Shown piece by piece: positions 8,657 to 16,135 of a stretch of 38,359 bases of DNA; position 1 is the first letter of the stretch; the number at the start of each line of letters is the position of its first letter. This DNA comes from a bacterium (lineage in GTDB: Bacteria > Acidobacteriota > Thermoanaerobaculia > Multivoradales > JAHEKO01), in NCBI GenBank assembly GCA_024224155.1, contig JAAENP010000565.1, positions 1 to 38,359 of the forward strand, read 5' to 3'. The notes beneath the pieces were generated by a model. That model was given only the letters and a program-made list of their open reading frames with translations, was not told the origin of the DNA and did not search any database. The position numbers were made by a program, and so were the translations under genes.

Positions 8657-9280
8657 CTACTTCAATACGACCAAACCTACCCTTCGGTTGGTCTCCCGAC
8701 CCTCGCGGGTCTCGTTATCGGCGATCGGGGAGCTCTCGCCGTACGAGATCACCGACATCCTATGGAGAGCGATACCGTGCTCTTTGCTCAAGTAGCGGCG
8801 CACCGTCTCGGCCCGCTTCTCGCCCAGAGTCAAGTTATAGGCATCCGAGCCGGTCGAGTCCGTATGACCCTGGATCTCGATGAAGACGTCCTCATTCTGA
8901 CTCTTCAGGTCCGCCGCGAAGGTAGCCAGCGCCTCGACGCCCTCCTCGGCCAGCTCGGTCTTGTCGAAACCGAACCGAATCTTGTCGTCCGAGAGGATCG
9001 TCTCGAAAAGGAACTTGCCTTCCGCCAGTTTGCCCGCGGCGATCGCTCGCTCCAGAGCGTCCCCGGCCGTGGCCGAGATGCTCTCCATCTGCTCTTCGTG
9101 CTCGGCCAGCTTGGTCTGATCGCGCTCGATCTGAGATTGGAGAATGTCGGTGGTCTTGGTGGTTCGAGCTTCGGACTCTTCCACTGTCGCCAGAACGTAG
9201 TTCTTCGACGCACAACCGGAACCGGCAACGAACGTGATGATCGCCAGTGCGATCAGGCTTCCTGAAACCTCTTTCCTCAT
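8657..9280 (-). CDS. OmpA/Pal-type peptidoglycan-binding lipoprotein
   Basis: A 207-residue envelope protein that should tie the outer membrane to the cell wall. The N terminus has a hydrophobic signal ending in AGSGC (Cys23), a permissive lipobox. Residues 28-85 look like a coiled coil with many Glu and Lys (ESEARTTKTTDILQSQIERDQ...). Residues 95-207 are the OmpA C-terminal domain: KIRFGFDKTEL, IEIQGHTDSTGSDAYNLTLGEKRAETV (the Asp contacts diaminopimelate) and ETNRRVGLVVLK (the matching Arg). Its ATG overlaps the stop of the bactofilin gene by four bases (ATGA), so the two are translationally coupled and both would follow the sigma-54-type promoter upstream of the bactofilin gene. Confidence 0.92.
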   Translation of the reverse strand: MRKEVSGSLIALAIITFVAGSGCASKNYVLATVEESEARTTKTTDILQSQIERDQTKLAEHEEQMESISATAGDALERAIAAGKLAEGKFLFETILSDDKIRFGFDKTELAEEGVEALATFAADLKSQNEDVFIEIQGHTDSTGSDAYNLTLGEKRAETVRRYLSKEHGIALHRMSVISYGESSPIADNETREGRETNRRVGLVVLK

Positions 9281-9810
9281 ACGGTTTCCCCTACCGCTGT
9301 TGCGCCCGTCGAGATCTTCGCCGCACTCGGGCGGCGTTCTTCCTTGGTCCCCGCGTTCGGCTTCTTGGCGCCATCGGGCTTGGCTGGCGCGGACTCGGTG
9401 GGCTGCATGTCGATGCTGCCCTTGAATTTTGCTCCGTTCTCCAGATTCACTCTCGGTGCGGTGACGTTCCCCCTCACCCTTCCCGACTGTCGAATGACGA
9501 CCTGCTCGTCTCCCACGAGATTGCCGTCCACCTGCCCCTCGACGCAGATACTCCGGCCATAGACGTCGGCCTTGACCTTCCCGGTCTCGCTGATGGTCAC
9601 CATGTGATCCTTGACCACGACCTCGCCTTCGACGGCCCCCTCGATGATCAGGTCTTCATTGCCTGAGAGGTTGCCCGAGACCGAGATCGACGGGCCGAGA
9701 CTGGCCGGCCGGCCATCGGCGGATCGTTTCGGCTTCGGGCCGACGTTAGGCACATTGGGTGCGGGCGCATTCGTCTGATGAGGCTCATCACCTCGAGTCT
9801 TAGTGAACAC
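9277..9810 (-). CDS. Bactofilin family cytoskeletal protein
   Basis: Bactofilins polymerise without nucleotides into filaments that organise cell-wall enzymes, polarity or stalks. The core (about residues 40-140 of 177) is a run of short beta-helix rungs: ISVSGNLSGNEDLIIEGAVEGEVVVKD, VTISETGKVKADVYGRSICVEGQVDGNLVG, VVIRQSGRVRGNVTAPRVNLENGAKFKGSIDM. Flexible tails rich in Pro, Lys and Ala sit on both sides. I place the start at a GTG (9808-9810) because GAGGAGG (9816-9822) lies five bases before it; longer open-frame extensions lack a binding site. It is coupled to the OmpA/Pal gene downstream. A -24/-12 promoter lies 27 nt before the start codon, and the divergent neighbour is a sigma-54 activator. 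Confidence 0.92.
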   Translation of the reverse strand: MFTKTRGDEPHQTNAPAPNVPNVGPKPKRSADGRPASLGPSISVSGNLSGNEDLIIEGAVEGEVVVKDHMVTISETGKVKADVYGRSICVEGQVDGNLVGDEQVVIRQSGRVRGNVTAPRVNLENGAKFKGSIDMQPTESAPAKPDGAKKPNAGTKEERRPSAAKISTGATAVGETV

Positions 9811-9836
9811 AGATACCTCCTCGGGAATATCGGTAA

Positions 9837-9852
9837 CGCAACCGCGATGCCA
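9837..9852 (-). promoter_or_regulatory. Sigma-54 (-24/-12) promoter of the bactofilin-OmpA operon
   Basis: On the minus strand the sequence reads TGGCATCGCGGTTGCG. It has GG and GC exactly ten bases apart and matches TGGCAC-N5-TTGC except at one base. The predicted transcription start is near 9826, which leaves a 5' leader of about 16 nt containing the GAGGAGG ribosome binding site. The divergent gene encodes a GAFTGA-containing sigma-54 activator. Confidence 0.6.
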
Positions 9853-9858
9853 GGCCTG

Positions 9859-9874
9859 CCCGTGGGAGCACGGG
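9859..9874. promoter_or_regulatory. Inverted repeat between bactofilin and response regulator genes
   Basis: CCCGTG-GGAG-CACGGG is a perfect 6-bp inverted repeat centred about 14 bp upstream of the -24 box. Its position suits an operator or a binding site shared by the divergent genes. It is closer to the promoter than most sigma-54 enhancers. Confidence 0.35.
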
Positions 9875-10015
9875 TGGCACATCGCCCGGAAACACTGAGG
9901 ACGGCTCCTCTTCTCCCTGCCACATCCTGGAACCGATCTTCACCCATCTCCCGATCAGCTAGGAAATTTTTTCCGCCAAACCCCATTTTCGGGGCTAGAC
10001 TCGGCAGACCACACA

Positions 10016-11401
10016 ATGAATACCGAAGCCCTCAAACTCCTGGTCGTGGACGACGAGGCCGCAATGCGCGAGGTCCTCGAGCTCCGACTGAGCCGGGCGG
10101 GTTTCGAGGTTCAGGTCGCCGAGAACGGCGTCGAAGCGCGCGATCTGACCGAGCAATTCGAGCCCGACATCGTGCTTTCGGACGTCGTCCTGCCCGACAC
10201 GACCGGCGTCCACCTCCTCTCGCACCTGCGCGAAGGCGACCCCGACCGGCCGGTCATATTGATGACGGGCTATGGAACCGTCGACACGGCCGTCGAAGCC
10301 ATGAAGCACGGAGCCTTCGACTTTCTGACCAAGCCGCTCGACTACGGCCAGCTCGAGAAGACCCTTGATGCCGCGGGTCGCAAGATCGGCCGGCACCAGA
10401 GCGCGCGCTCGCTCGAGCGCCAGCTCGAGGAAGACGGCGGGTTTCGGGACTTCGTCGGCACGTCCAAGAAGATGCGCGAGGTCTACGACGTCCTGCGTCT
10501 GCTGTCCGACAACCAAGCCTCGGCTCTCCTAACCGGCGAAAGCGGGACCGGCAAGGAGCTGGCCGCCCGCACCATTCACGAATGCGGTCCGCGAGCCACC
10601 GAGCCGTTCGTGGCGGTCAACATGGCGGCTCTGCCGGAGACCCTCATCGAACGCGAGCTCTTCGGCCACGTTCGCGGCGCATTCACCGGAGCGGCCAAAA
10701 CCCAGGGGGGTCTCTTCGAGAGCGCGAATGGCGGTACAATCTTCCTGGACGAGATCGCGGAGATGCCGCTCTCTCTGCAGCCTACGCTGCTCCGCGTGCT
10801 CGAAGAGAGTGCCGTGCGAAAGATTGGATCGTCGAAGACAGTCCCGGTCGACGTGCGCATCCTCGCGGCGACCAACCAAGATCCCGAGACCGCTATTCGC
10901 GAACAGAAACTCCGGCAAGACCTCTACTTCCGACTTGGCGTCTTCAACGTCGAGCTGCCGCCGCTTCGGGAACGCCGAGAAGATCTTCCGCTTCTCGCCC
11001 ACGCCTTCGTTCGCCAGTTCAACCGCAAGCACGACACGAAGGTCGAGGGCGTCGAAGGCGCTACCCTGCAGCGCTTTCAGGCCTACCACTGGCCGGGCAA
11101 CGTTCGCGAGCTGAGCAACTTCATGGAACGCGCGGTGATCCTGGCCAAGACCGGCTGGATCGAGCCGCACCATCTGCCCGCTTTCCTACGAGATTCACCG
11201 AACGGCGGCGCGGCCGAGCACATCGCCGTACCCTCGAACTCGACGGTCGCCGAAGCCGAAAAGATTCTCATCCTCGAGACCCTGAAGCGACTCGACAACA
11301 ACCGTTCCAGAACCGCGAAGGCTCTCGGTGTGACGGTTCGCACCATCCGCAACAAGCTTCGCCAGTACCGCGAGGCCGGAGAGCTCGATGAGGGTAGCTA
11401 G
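10016..11401 (+). CDS. NtrC-family sigma-54 response regulator (GlrR/QseF-like)
   Basis: A two-component transcription activator of 461 residues with the standard three domains. The receiver (about 6-120) has VDDE at 11-14 and the phosphoacceptor D56 in VLSDVVLPD. The AAA+ domain (about 147-375) has Walker A GESGTGKE, the sigma-54 contact loop GAFTGA and Walker B GGTIFLDEIAEM. A Fis-type helix-turn-helix forms the C terminus (about 415-461, KRLDNNRSRTAKALGVTVRTIRNKLRQ). It should remodel sigma-54 RNA polymerase at -24/-12 promoters. The kinase gene starts 14 nt before its stop, and a coiled-coil lipoprotein follows, the same three partners as enteric GlrR, GlrK and QseG. Targets plausibly include the divergent bactofilin operon; this is inferred from the promoter. 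Confidence 0.93.
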   Translation: MNTEALKLLVVDDEAAMREVLELRLSRAGFEVQVAENGVEARDLTEQFEPDIVLSDVVLPDTTGVHLLSHLREGDPDRPVILMTGYGTVDTAVEAMKHGAFDFLTKPLDYGQLEKTLDAAGRKIGRHQSARSLERQLEEDGGFRDFVGTSKKMREVYDVLRLLSDNQASALLTGESGTGKELAARTIHECGPRATEPFVAVNMAALPETLIERELFGHVRGAFTGAAKTQGGLFESANGGTIFLDEIAEMPLSLQPTLLRVLEESAVRKIGSSKTVPVDVRILAATNQDPETAIREQKLRQDLYFRLGVFNVELPPLRERREDLPLLAHAFVRQFNRKHDTKVEGVEGATLQRFQAYHWPGNVRELSNFMERAVILAKTGWIEPHHLPAFLRDSPNGGAAEHIAVPSNSTVAEAEKILILETLKRLDNNRSRTAKALGVTVRTIRNKLRQYREAGELDEGS

Positions 11402-12914
11402 CAGGCTGGCGGTGGCGTCGAGCCTGTGGGCCGCCGCTCTCATCGCCGTCCTGCTGTACAACCTCACCCAGGTTCGAGGACTGGCCGCGGGCCACCGTGA
11501 GCTGGCCGACGTCGACCTCCGGGCCACGACGCTCGCCCTCGAGCAGCGCCGGCTGCTGTCCCAGATCGACGGCTTCACCCGCAAGCTCCTGGTCACTCGA
11601 GACCCGGCCTATGCCGAGCGGCTCGATCCGTTGCGCGGCACCTTCGATGACAACCTCAACGAGTTCGCCGGTCTCGATCTAGCCGCCCCTCTGGCGGTCG
11701 AAGTCGAGCTGATGGCCAACCGCTGGCGCGTGCTGCCGCTCGCGGAGCTCGTCGAGACTCTCCTGGTAGAGGAAACCTCGCTCAACCCACTCGCCACCAC
11801 CCTGGACGGTGAGCGCGAGAGCCGATTGATGGAACTCTTCGTCGAACAATCTCGCGCGCTGCAAGATCAGACACAGACGGTCTTCGAAGCCACCCAGGAG
11901 AACGTCCGCGAGCACGCGGCGCGATCGGTCGCGGACAGTGAACGCGCGGTGCGCGTCTCGTGGATCGTCGCGCTGATCGGCCTGACTCTGAGCCTGCCCT
12001 TTCTGTGGTTCACCGTTCGCTCGATCCGGCGCCCGCTCTTGCGGCTACAGGAAGGGACCCGCTCGGTCGCCGGCGGCAAGTACACCTTCAAGCTAGGTAC
12101 GGAAGGCACCGACGAGTTCGCGCCCGTCGCCGACAGCTTCAACAGAATGGTGGAGCGCCTCGGCGAGCTCGACCGAGCCAAACGCGATTTTCTGTCTCAC
12201 GTCTCGCACGAGCTCAAGACGCCGCTCGCAGCGATGTACGAGACCGACTCGCTGCTCCTCGAGGAGTTGCCCGGTCGGCTCACCGACAAACAGCGCCGTC
12301 TCCTCGAGCTGAGCCTCGACAACAACCGGCGTCTCGAGGTGATGATCTCCAAGCTTCTCGACCTGGCCCAACTCGAAGAAGGCGCTCTCAAATACTCGAC
12401 CGGTAACTACGAGCTCAACGGGCTGCTCGCAGAGGTCGTCGAGAGCTACTCCGCCCTCGCCTGGTCTCGCGGGGTATCGCTCTCCGTCGCGACGGTTCCG
12501 CCGGTCGAAATCGCGTGCGACCGAGATCGCATCGTTCAAGTTCTTGCCAACCTCACGGAAAACGCCATTCGCTATGCCCCCTCGGGCTCGGCGGTCCGGA
12601 TCGACGTCTCCACCTCGCCCGACAAGAAAGCGCTCCAGCGGTTGCCGTCGAAGGACTTCGCATTGGTTCAGATCGGAGACCGAGGTCCGGGTGTGCCCGA
12701 CGATGAGAAAGACAAGATCTTCGAGAGGTTCCATCAGATTCGAGTGGAAGGTCGCAGCAGCTCGGGCAGCGTTGGGCTCGGACTGGCGATCGCCCGCGAG
12801 ATCGTGACCGACCATGGCGGTGCGATATGGGTTTCGGATCGCCCCGGCGGCGGAGCGCTGTTTTCGCTCGCCCTTCCCTTGGCGGCAGAGCTCCAGGCGG
12901 CCAAGACCGGATAG
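11388..12914 (+). CDS. Membrane sensor histidine kinase (GlrK/QseE-like)
   Basis: A 508-residue inner-membrane kinase that should phosphorylate the response regulator whose gene it overlaps by 14 nt. TM1 spans about 9-27. The periplasmic sensor region (about 28-188) is mostly helical and acidic, with LEQRRLLSQIDGFTRKLLVT. TM2 spans about 190-211. A HAMP segment (about 212-263) leads to the HisKA domain with the phosphorylated H274 in FLSHVSHELKTPLAAM. The ATPase domain carries the N box NLTENAIRYAP, G1 IGDRGPGVPDDEKDKIFERFHQ and G2 SVGLGLAIAREIVTDHGG. The helical periplasmic domain and the gene order fit the GlrK class rather than PAS-type NtrB kinases. Confidence 0.93.
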   Translation: MRVASRLAVASSLWAAALIAVLLYNLTQVRGLAAGHRELADVDLRATTLALEQRRLLSQIDGFTRKLLVTRDPAYAERLDPLRGTFDDNLNEFAGLDLAAPLAVEVELMANRWRVLPLAELVETLLVEETSLNPLATTLDGERESRLMELFVEQSRALQDQTQTVFEATQENVREHAARSVADSERAVRVSWIVALIGLTLSLPFLWFTVRSIRRPLLRLQEGTRSVAGGKYTFKLGTEGTDEFAPVADSFNRMVERLGELDRAKRDFLSHVSHELKTPLAAMYETDSLLLEELPGRLTDKQRRLLELSLDNNRRLEVMISKLLDLAQLEEGALKYSTGNYELNGLLAEVVESYSALAWSRGVSLSVATVPPVEIACDRDRIVQVLANLTENAIRYAPSGSAVRIDVSTSPDKKALQRLPSKDFALVQIGDRGPGVPDDEKDKIFERFHQIRVEGRSSSGSVGLGLAIAREIVTDHGGAIWVSDRPGGGALFSLALPLAAELQAAKTG

Positions 12915-12922
12915 CGCCAGCG

Positions 12923-13549
12923 ATGAATCGCCCAAGGAGCCGATGGCCGCGCCGATGGATGATGCAGACCTGCGCCGGCCTTGCCTGTCTGCTCGCCCTC
13001 TCGGGCTGCGCTCTGGTCAAGAGCCACGGCAATCGCCTGTTCGCGGATCGCGACTTCGCGGGCGCTCGCGACGCCTACCTCGAGTTGCTCGAAAGACGTG
13101 ACGGCGGCCGCCGCGTCGAGAACGCTCTCTACCACCTGGGCCTGATCTATCTGCAGCCCGAGCGTGACCTCTACGACCCGAAGGCGGCCGAAGCCGTCCT
13201 CGTCCGGCTCTCCTACATCCGTCCTCGGAGTGAGTACGCGGCCAAGGCGGCGCTGCTCCTGGCACTACATCTCGAAACCTCACGGCTGCGCGAGGATGCC
13301 AGGGCTCAAAACCTTCTGCGCCGGGAGGTCGAACGGGAGCTGGCCTCACTGCGTGAGGAGGCTACCCAGACCGAGGCCAGATCCGAAGACCAGTCCAAGA
13401 AAGTCGATCAACTCGGCGGTAGGATCGGACGGCTACAGTCTCAGATCGTCAAGCTGCGCGAGGAGCTCGCGGCGACCGAAGAAGAGCTCGTGGCACGCGA
13501 GCAGGAGCTCGAGCGGCTCAAGCGAATCGACTTGGAAGATCCCGAGTAG
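12923..13549 (+). CDS. Coiled-coil lipoprotein of the two-component locus (QseG-like)
   Basis: A 208-residue envelope lipoprotein. The signal has a strongly basic start and a lipobox LSGC with Cys29 (start at ATG 12923; ATG 12959 is also possible). Residues 33-125 look like helical TPR-type hairpins (NRLFADRDFAGARDAYLELLE, NALYHLGLIYLQPE). Residues 127-205 are a long charged coiled coil (LRREVERELASLREEATQTEAR, REELAATEEELVAREQELERLK). It starts 8 nt after the kinase stop, so it belongs to the same operon. Enteric QseG, an outer-membrane lipoprotein of similar size encoded between glrK and glrR, is the closest analogue I know. The match rests on location, size and architecture, not on alignment. 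It probably modulates the kinase from the periplasm. Confidence 0.75.
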   Translation: MNRPRSRWPRRWMMQTCAGLACLLALSGCALVKSHGNRLFADRDFAGARDAYLELLERRDGGRRVENALYHLGLIYLQPERDLYDPKAAEAVLVRLSYIRPRSEYAAKAALLLALHLETSRLREDARAQNLLRREVERELASLREEATQTEARSEDQSKKVDQLGGRIGRLQSQIVKLREELAATEEELVAREQELERLKRIDLEDPE

Positions 13550-13553
13550 CTCA

Positions 13554-13592
13554 GGGACATCTTTCTCAAGGTGTCCCCTCCCAACTGGTTTG
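13554..13592 (-). repeat. REP-like hairpin repeat, copy B (terminator-like)
   Basis: The 22-nt arm (13571-13592, minus strand) matches copy A at 20 of 22 bases. The adjoining hairpin reads, on the plus strand, GGGACATCTT (13554-13563), loop TCTC, AAGGTGTCCC (13568-13577); all ten pairs form if one T-G wobble is allowed. It begins 4 nt after the stop of the coiled-coil lipoprotein gene and contains the stop of the convergent PQQ-propeller gene. It could end transcription of the two-component operon, though no T tract follows. Confidence 0.55.
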
Positions 13593-15032
13593 GCGCGAGC
13601 CCTGCTCCTCTTTCGCTTCCGGCTCGGCTTTCGCAGCGAAGGCATACAGCTTGCCTTTGGTTCTCACATAAAGATGTCCGTCGGCAATCGCCGGTGACGC
13701 CCAGATCTCGTCACCGAGCGTATTGCTCGCCAGCACGCTCCACTCGGCGCCCGCCCGGAGCACCGCGACGTCGCCATCGAGCGTACCGATGTAGATCTTG
13801 CCGTCGGCCGCAATAGGCGAAGCGTAGACCTTCGACTTCGACTCACCCAGCCGCCCTCGCTTGAGAACCTCTCCGGTCTTCGGGTCGAGGCTGGTGATGA
13901 TGTCGTCCTTGATCATGTAGAAGACGTCGTCGTGAACCAGGGGCGATGGAATGTACGGCACGTTCTTGCGGTAGTTCCAAACCGTCTCGGCGGAGCCGTC
14001 GCCAACCCGGATCGCGTAGACGCCCCAGTGCTCGTTGACCATCTCGCGCTCGACCCGCTGCCAATCCTCGATCGTGATATTCGCTTTGCCGTCGGAGTTG
14101 AGCCAGCCGAAGTGGTTGGCGATCCAAGCACCCTCCACATCCTTTCGGGACAGCTCGCCGTCGCCGTCCTTGTCGTGCTGCTCGAGCAGCGGCCCGAACG
14201 GCGCCCAGCCATCCTCCGCATGGTCGATGCCGCTCACGTAGAGAGTGTCTCCCATCAGCACCGGAGTCGAGATCGGCCCGCTTGCGACACCGCTTTTCGT
14301 CCACAGAATCTCGCCGGTCGCCGGGTCGTAGGCGTCCACCCAGCGCGATCCCGACACCAACAGGGCCTTCGGAGCGTCCGCGTCGGGATAGAGAATCGGA
14401 GTCGTGTAGGCCTCGAGCCGCGCCGGCCGCTCCTGACGCCAGAGCTCTTTGCCGGTGTTCTTGTCGACCGCGAGCAGAAACGAGCCCTCGGCCTGATCGC
14501 AGAGCACGAACAGCCGCTCGCCGGCGAGGACCGGCGAAGCCGCCATGCCGTAGAAATTGCGAAACGGCCCCAACGGCACGCGCCAGCGCTCCTTGCCGTT
14601 GGCGTCGTAGGACACCAGGCCGGCCTCATGGAAGAACGCGTAGACATTCTCACCATCGGTGACCGGGCTCGGCGTCGCCGAATCCGTCGCCGTATGGAAC
14701 TCGGCCTTCTCGACTCGTTCGACGGTCCAGCGCCAGAGCTCCTTGCCCGACTTGCGGTCGACCGCGAGCGTCACGAGATCGTTGCCATCGACCGCGGTCA
14801 GATAGATCCGGTCTTTCGAGATCGCGGGCGATGACCGGCCGAAAGGAACTTCCACTTCCCAGACCAGGTTCTTCTCAGGTCCGAACTCGGTGGGCAGTCC
14901 GGTTGAGCTCGAAACCCCGGCGGCGTTGACGCCCCGAAACCCGGGCCATTCCAGATCGGCGGCGGGAAGAGCGAGAGCCATCGCCAGCAGGATTAAGAAA
15001 GCAAGAGCGGAGCGCGAGCGTGTCGACGACAT
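13566..15032 (-). CDS. Secreted PQQ-like beta-propeller with EF-hand insert
   Basis: A 488-residue exported beta-propeller. The ATG at 15032 follows GGAGG by five bases and opens a clear signal peptide (about 1-25, ending ALPAA). Longer open-frame extensions have none. Blades show the PQQ-like tryptophan motif: GKELWRWTVE (97-106), GKERWRVPLG, GKELWRQERP (195-204), GEILWTKSG. No quinone ligands are evident, so this is probably a structural or binding propeller rather than an alcohol dehydrogenase. Between blades, residues 287-298 are a canonical EF-hand loop (DKDGDGELSRKD) and 312-324 a weaker second loop (NSDGKANITIED), suggesting calcium-dependent folding. The last eight codons and the stop come from the hairpin repeat, so the C terminus may have been remade by that element. 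Confidence 0.87.
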   Translation of the reverse strand: MSSTRSRSALAFLILLAMALALPAADLEWPGFRGVNAAGVSSSTGLPTEFGPEKNLVWEVEVPFGRSSPAISKDRIYLTAVDGNDLVTLAVDRKSGKELWRWTVERVEKAEFHTATDSATPSPVTDGENVYAFFHEAGLVSYDANGKERWRVPLGPFRNFYGMAASPVLAGERLFVLCDQAEGSFLLAVDKNTGKELWRQERPARLEAYTTPILYPDADAPKALLVSGSRWVDAYDPATGEILWTKSGVASGPISTPVLMGDTLYVSGIDHAEDGWAPFGPLLEQHDKDGDGELSRKDVEGAWIANHFGWLNSDGKANITIEDWQRVEREMVNEHWGVYAIRVGDGSAETVWNYRKNVPYIPSPLVHDDVFYMIKDDIITSLDPKTGEVLKRGRLGESKSKVYASPIAADGKIYIGTLDGDVAVLRAGAEWSVLASNTLGDEIWASPAIADGHLYVRTKGKLYAFAAKAEPEAKEEQGSRQTSWEGTP

Positions 15033-15516
15033 GGGGGCCTCCCGAAAGGTGGTGAGCAAGATGACGCGGATCTTATCGGATGTACCGGTAGAACTCCTGA
15101 ACGGACAGTGTCGCGCCGATGTCGCCCCTTCGTGAGCCAACAGTAGATGGAGAGGTTCACTCCGGGGCGCACACGGCGCTCCTTCACGGTTCGGACCGAG
15201 GAGATCCGGATGTAGCGGTCGAGCTCGTCTCGACCGTCCTGTCCGAGCCCCGCTCGACACCCTTCGCTTCGGTCGAGGGCAAGCGGTGGTCGACTGCTAC
15301 AAGAGGCCGGCCGCGTGCGCCTCGGAGCGAGCCTCTCTGCGCTCGCGGAGAGGCGGCACCGGCGGCCTCAATCGGTCGTGTGGATCGAGATGTCCTCAGC
15401 TTACTCGCACTCCGTGTCAACCGCTACAGGACGGCTCCCTTGGAGAGCCCGCCCGCGGCACCTACAGCCAAGCCACCCCCTCGCTAGAATCGCGGCATCA
15501 AAACAGGAGGGTGCCA
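15033..15516. other. Long intergenic region with a hairpin, no gene recognised
   Basis: This 484-bp divergent region separates the PQQ-propeller and DUF502 genes. It contains the ribosome binding sites of both genes (15038-15042 minus; AGGAGG 15505-15510 plus), a possible -10 box TAGAAT at 15485-15490 for DUF502, and a 24-nt hairpin. The open frames here lack ribosome binding sites and resemble nothing I know. Confidence 0.5.
15331..15354. other. 10-bp hairpin in the divergent intergenic region
   Basis: GCCTCTCTGC and GCGGAGAGGC pair over ten positions (one G-T) around the loop GCTC. No T tract follows. It may be part of a structured leader or an operator for the DUF502 or PQQ-propeller gene. 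Confidence 0.35.
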
Positions 15517-16110
15517 ATGTTCCAAATCGTCATCCGTAACTTCCTTCGCGGTCTCTTGATCGTCGCGCCCGTCGCGGCGACGATCTGGCTCATCTACGTC
15601 ACCTTCTCGGCCATCGACGGCTGGCTGCACCTCGAGCAGCTCCTCGATCGCCGCGTGATCCCGGGAGCGGGCCTATTGGTCACCTTCGCCGGAATCACTC
15701 TGATCGGGTTTCTCGCTCGCCTCATCGGCCTGCGCTGGCTCTTCCGTCAACTGGATGCTCTTTTTGCCAAAGTACCGCTGGTCAAGATCCTCTACACCGC
15801 CCTCCGCGACTTGACTCAGGCCTTCGTCGGCGAGCGCAAGCGTTTCGACCAGCCGGTCGCGGTCGCGCCTACCGAGGACCCGAACCTCCTACTCCTCGGC
15901 TTCCTCACCCGCGACGCCCTCGGCGAGCTCGGCCTGCCCGGCTTCGCCTCCGTCTACGTGCCCCAGTCCTACAACTTCGCCGGCCAGCTCGTGCTCGTGC
16001 CCCGCGACCGCATCCGCACCCTCGCCGCCGGCAGCACCCAGACCATGAAGTTCATCGTCTCGGGCGGCGTGGCCGAGGCGGGCGCGATCTCAAGCAGTCC
16101 CCATCGGTAA
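15517..16110 (+). CDS. DUF502 family membrane protein
   Basis: A 197-residue inner-membrane protein of an uncharacterised family also found in plants (COV/LCV-like). The start at 15517 has AGGAGG six bases upstream (15505-15510). TM1 spans about 8-29 (FLRGLLIVAPVAATIWLIYVTF) and TM2 about 49-71 (GAGLLVTFAGITLIGFLARLIG). The soluble remainder carries the family blocks KVPLVKILYTALRDLTQAF, FLTRDALGEL and a C-terminal segment that normally forms a beta-rich domain. No enzymatic residues can be assigned. It is a single gene, preceded by a long intergenic region and convergent with the vapC gene after 25 nt. Confidence 0.88.
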   Translation: MFQIVIRNFLRGLLIVAPVAATIWLIYVTFSAIDGWLHLEQLLDRRVIPGAGLLVTFAGITLIGFLARLIGLRWLFRQLDALFAKVPLVKILYTALRDLTQAFVGERKRFDQPVAVAPTEDPNLLLLGFLTRDALGELGLPGFASVYVPQSYNFAGQLVLVPRDRIRTLAAGSTQTMKFIVSGGVAEAGAISSSPHR

Positions 16111-16135
16111 CCAGGCGCGGTCTCGAGCCCGATCC

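Noticed and set aside
10016-13549. Nitrogen regulation NtrB-NtrC pair
   Set aside because: The kinase has two membrane helices, a large periplasmic domain and HAMP, unlike cytoplasmic PAS-containing NtrB, and no glnA or amtB gene is nearby.
15119-15487. Small genes in the 15.0-15.5 kb intergenic region
   Set aside because: Frames on both strands overlap with no binding sites or recognisable protein features.
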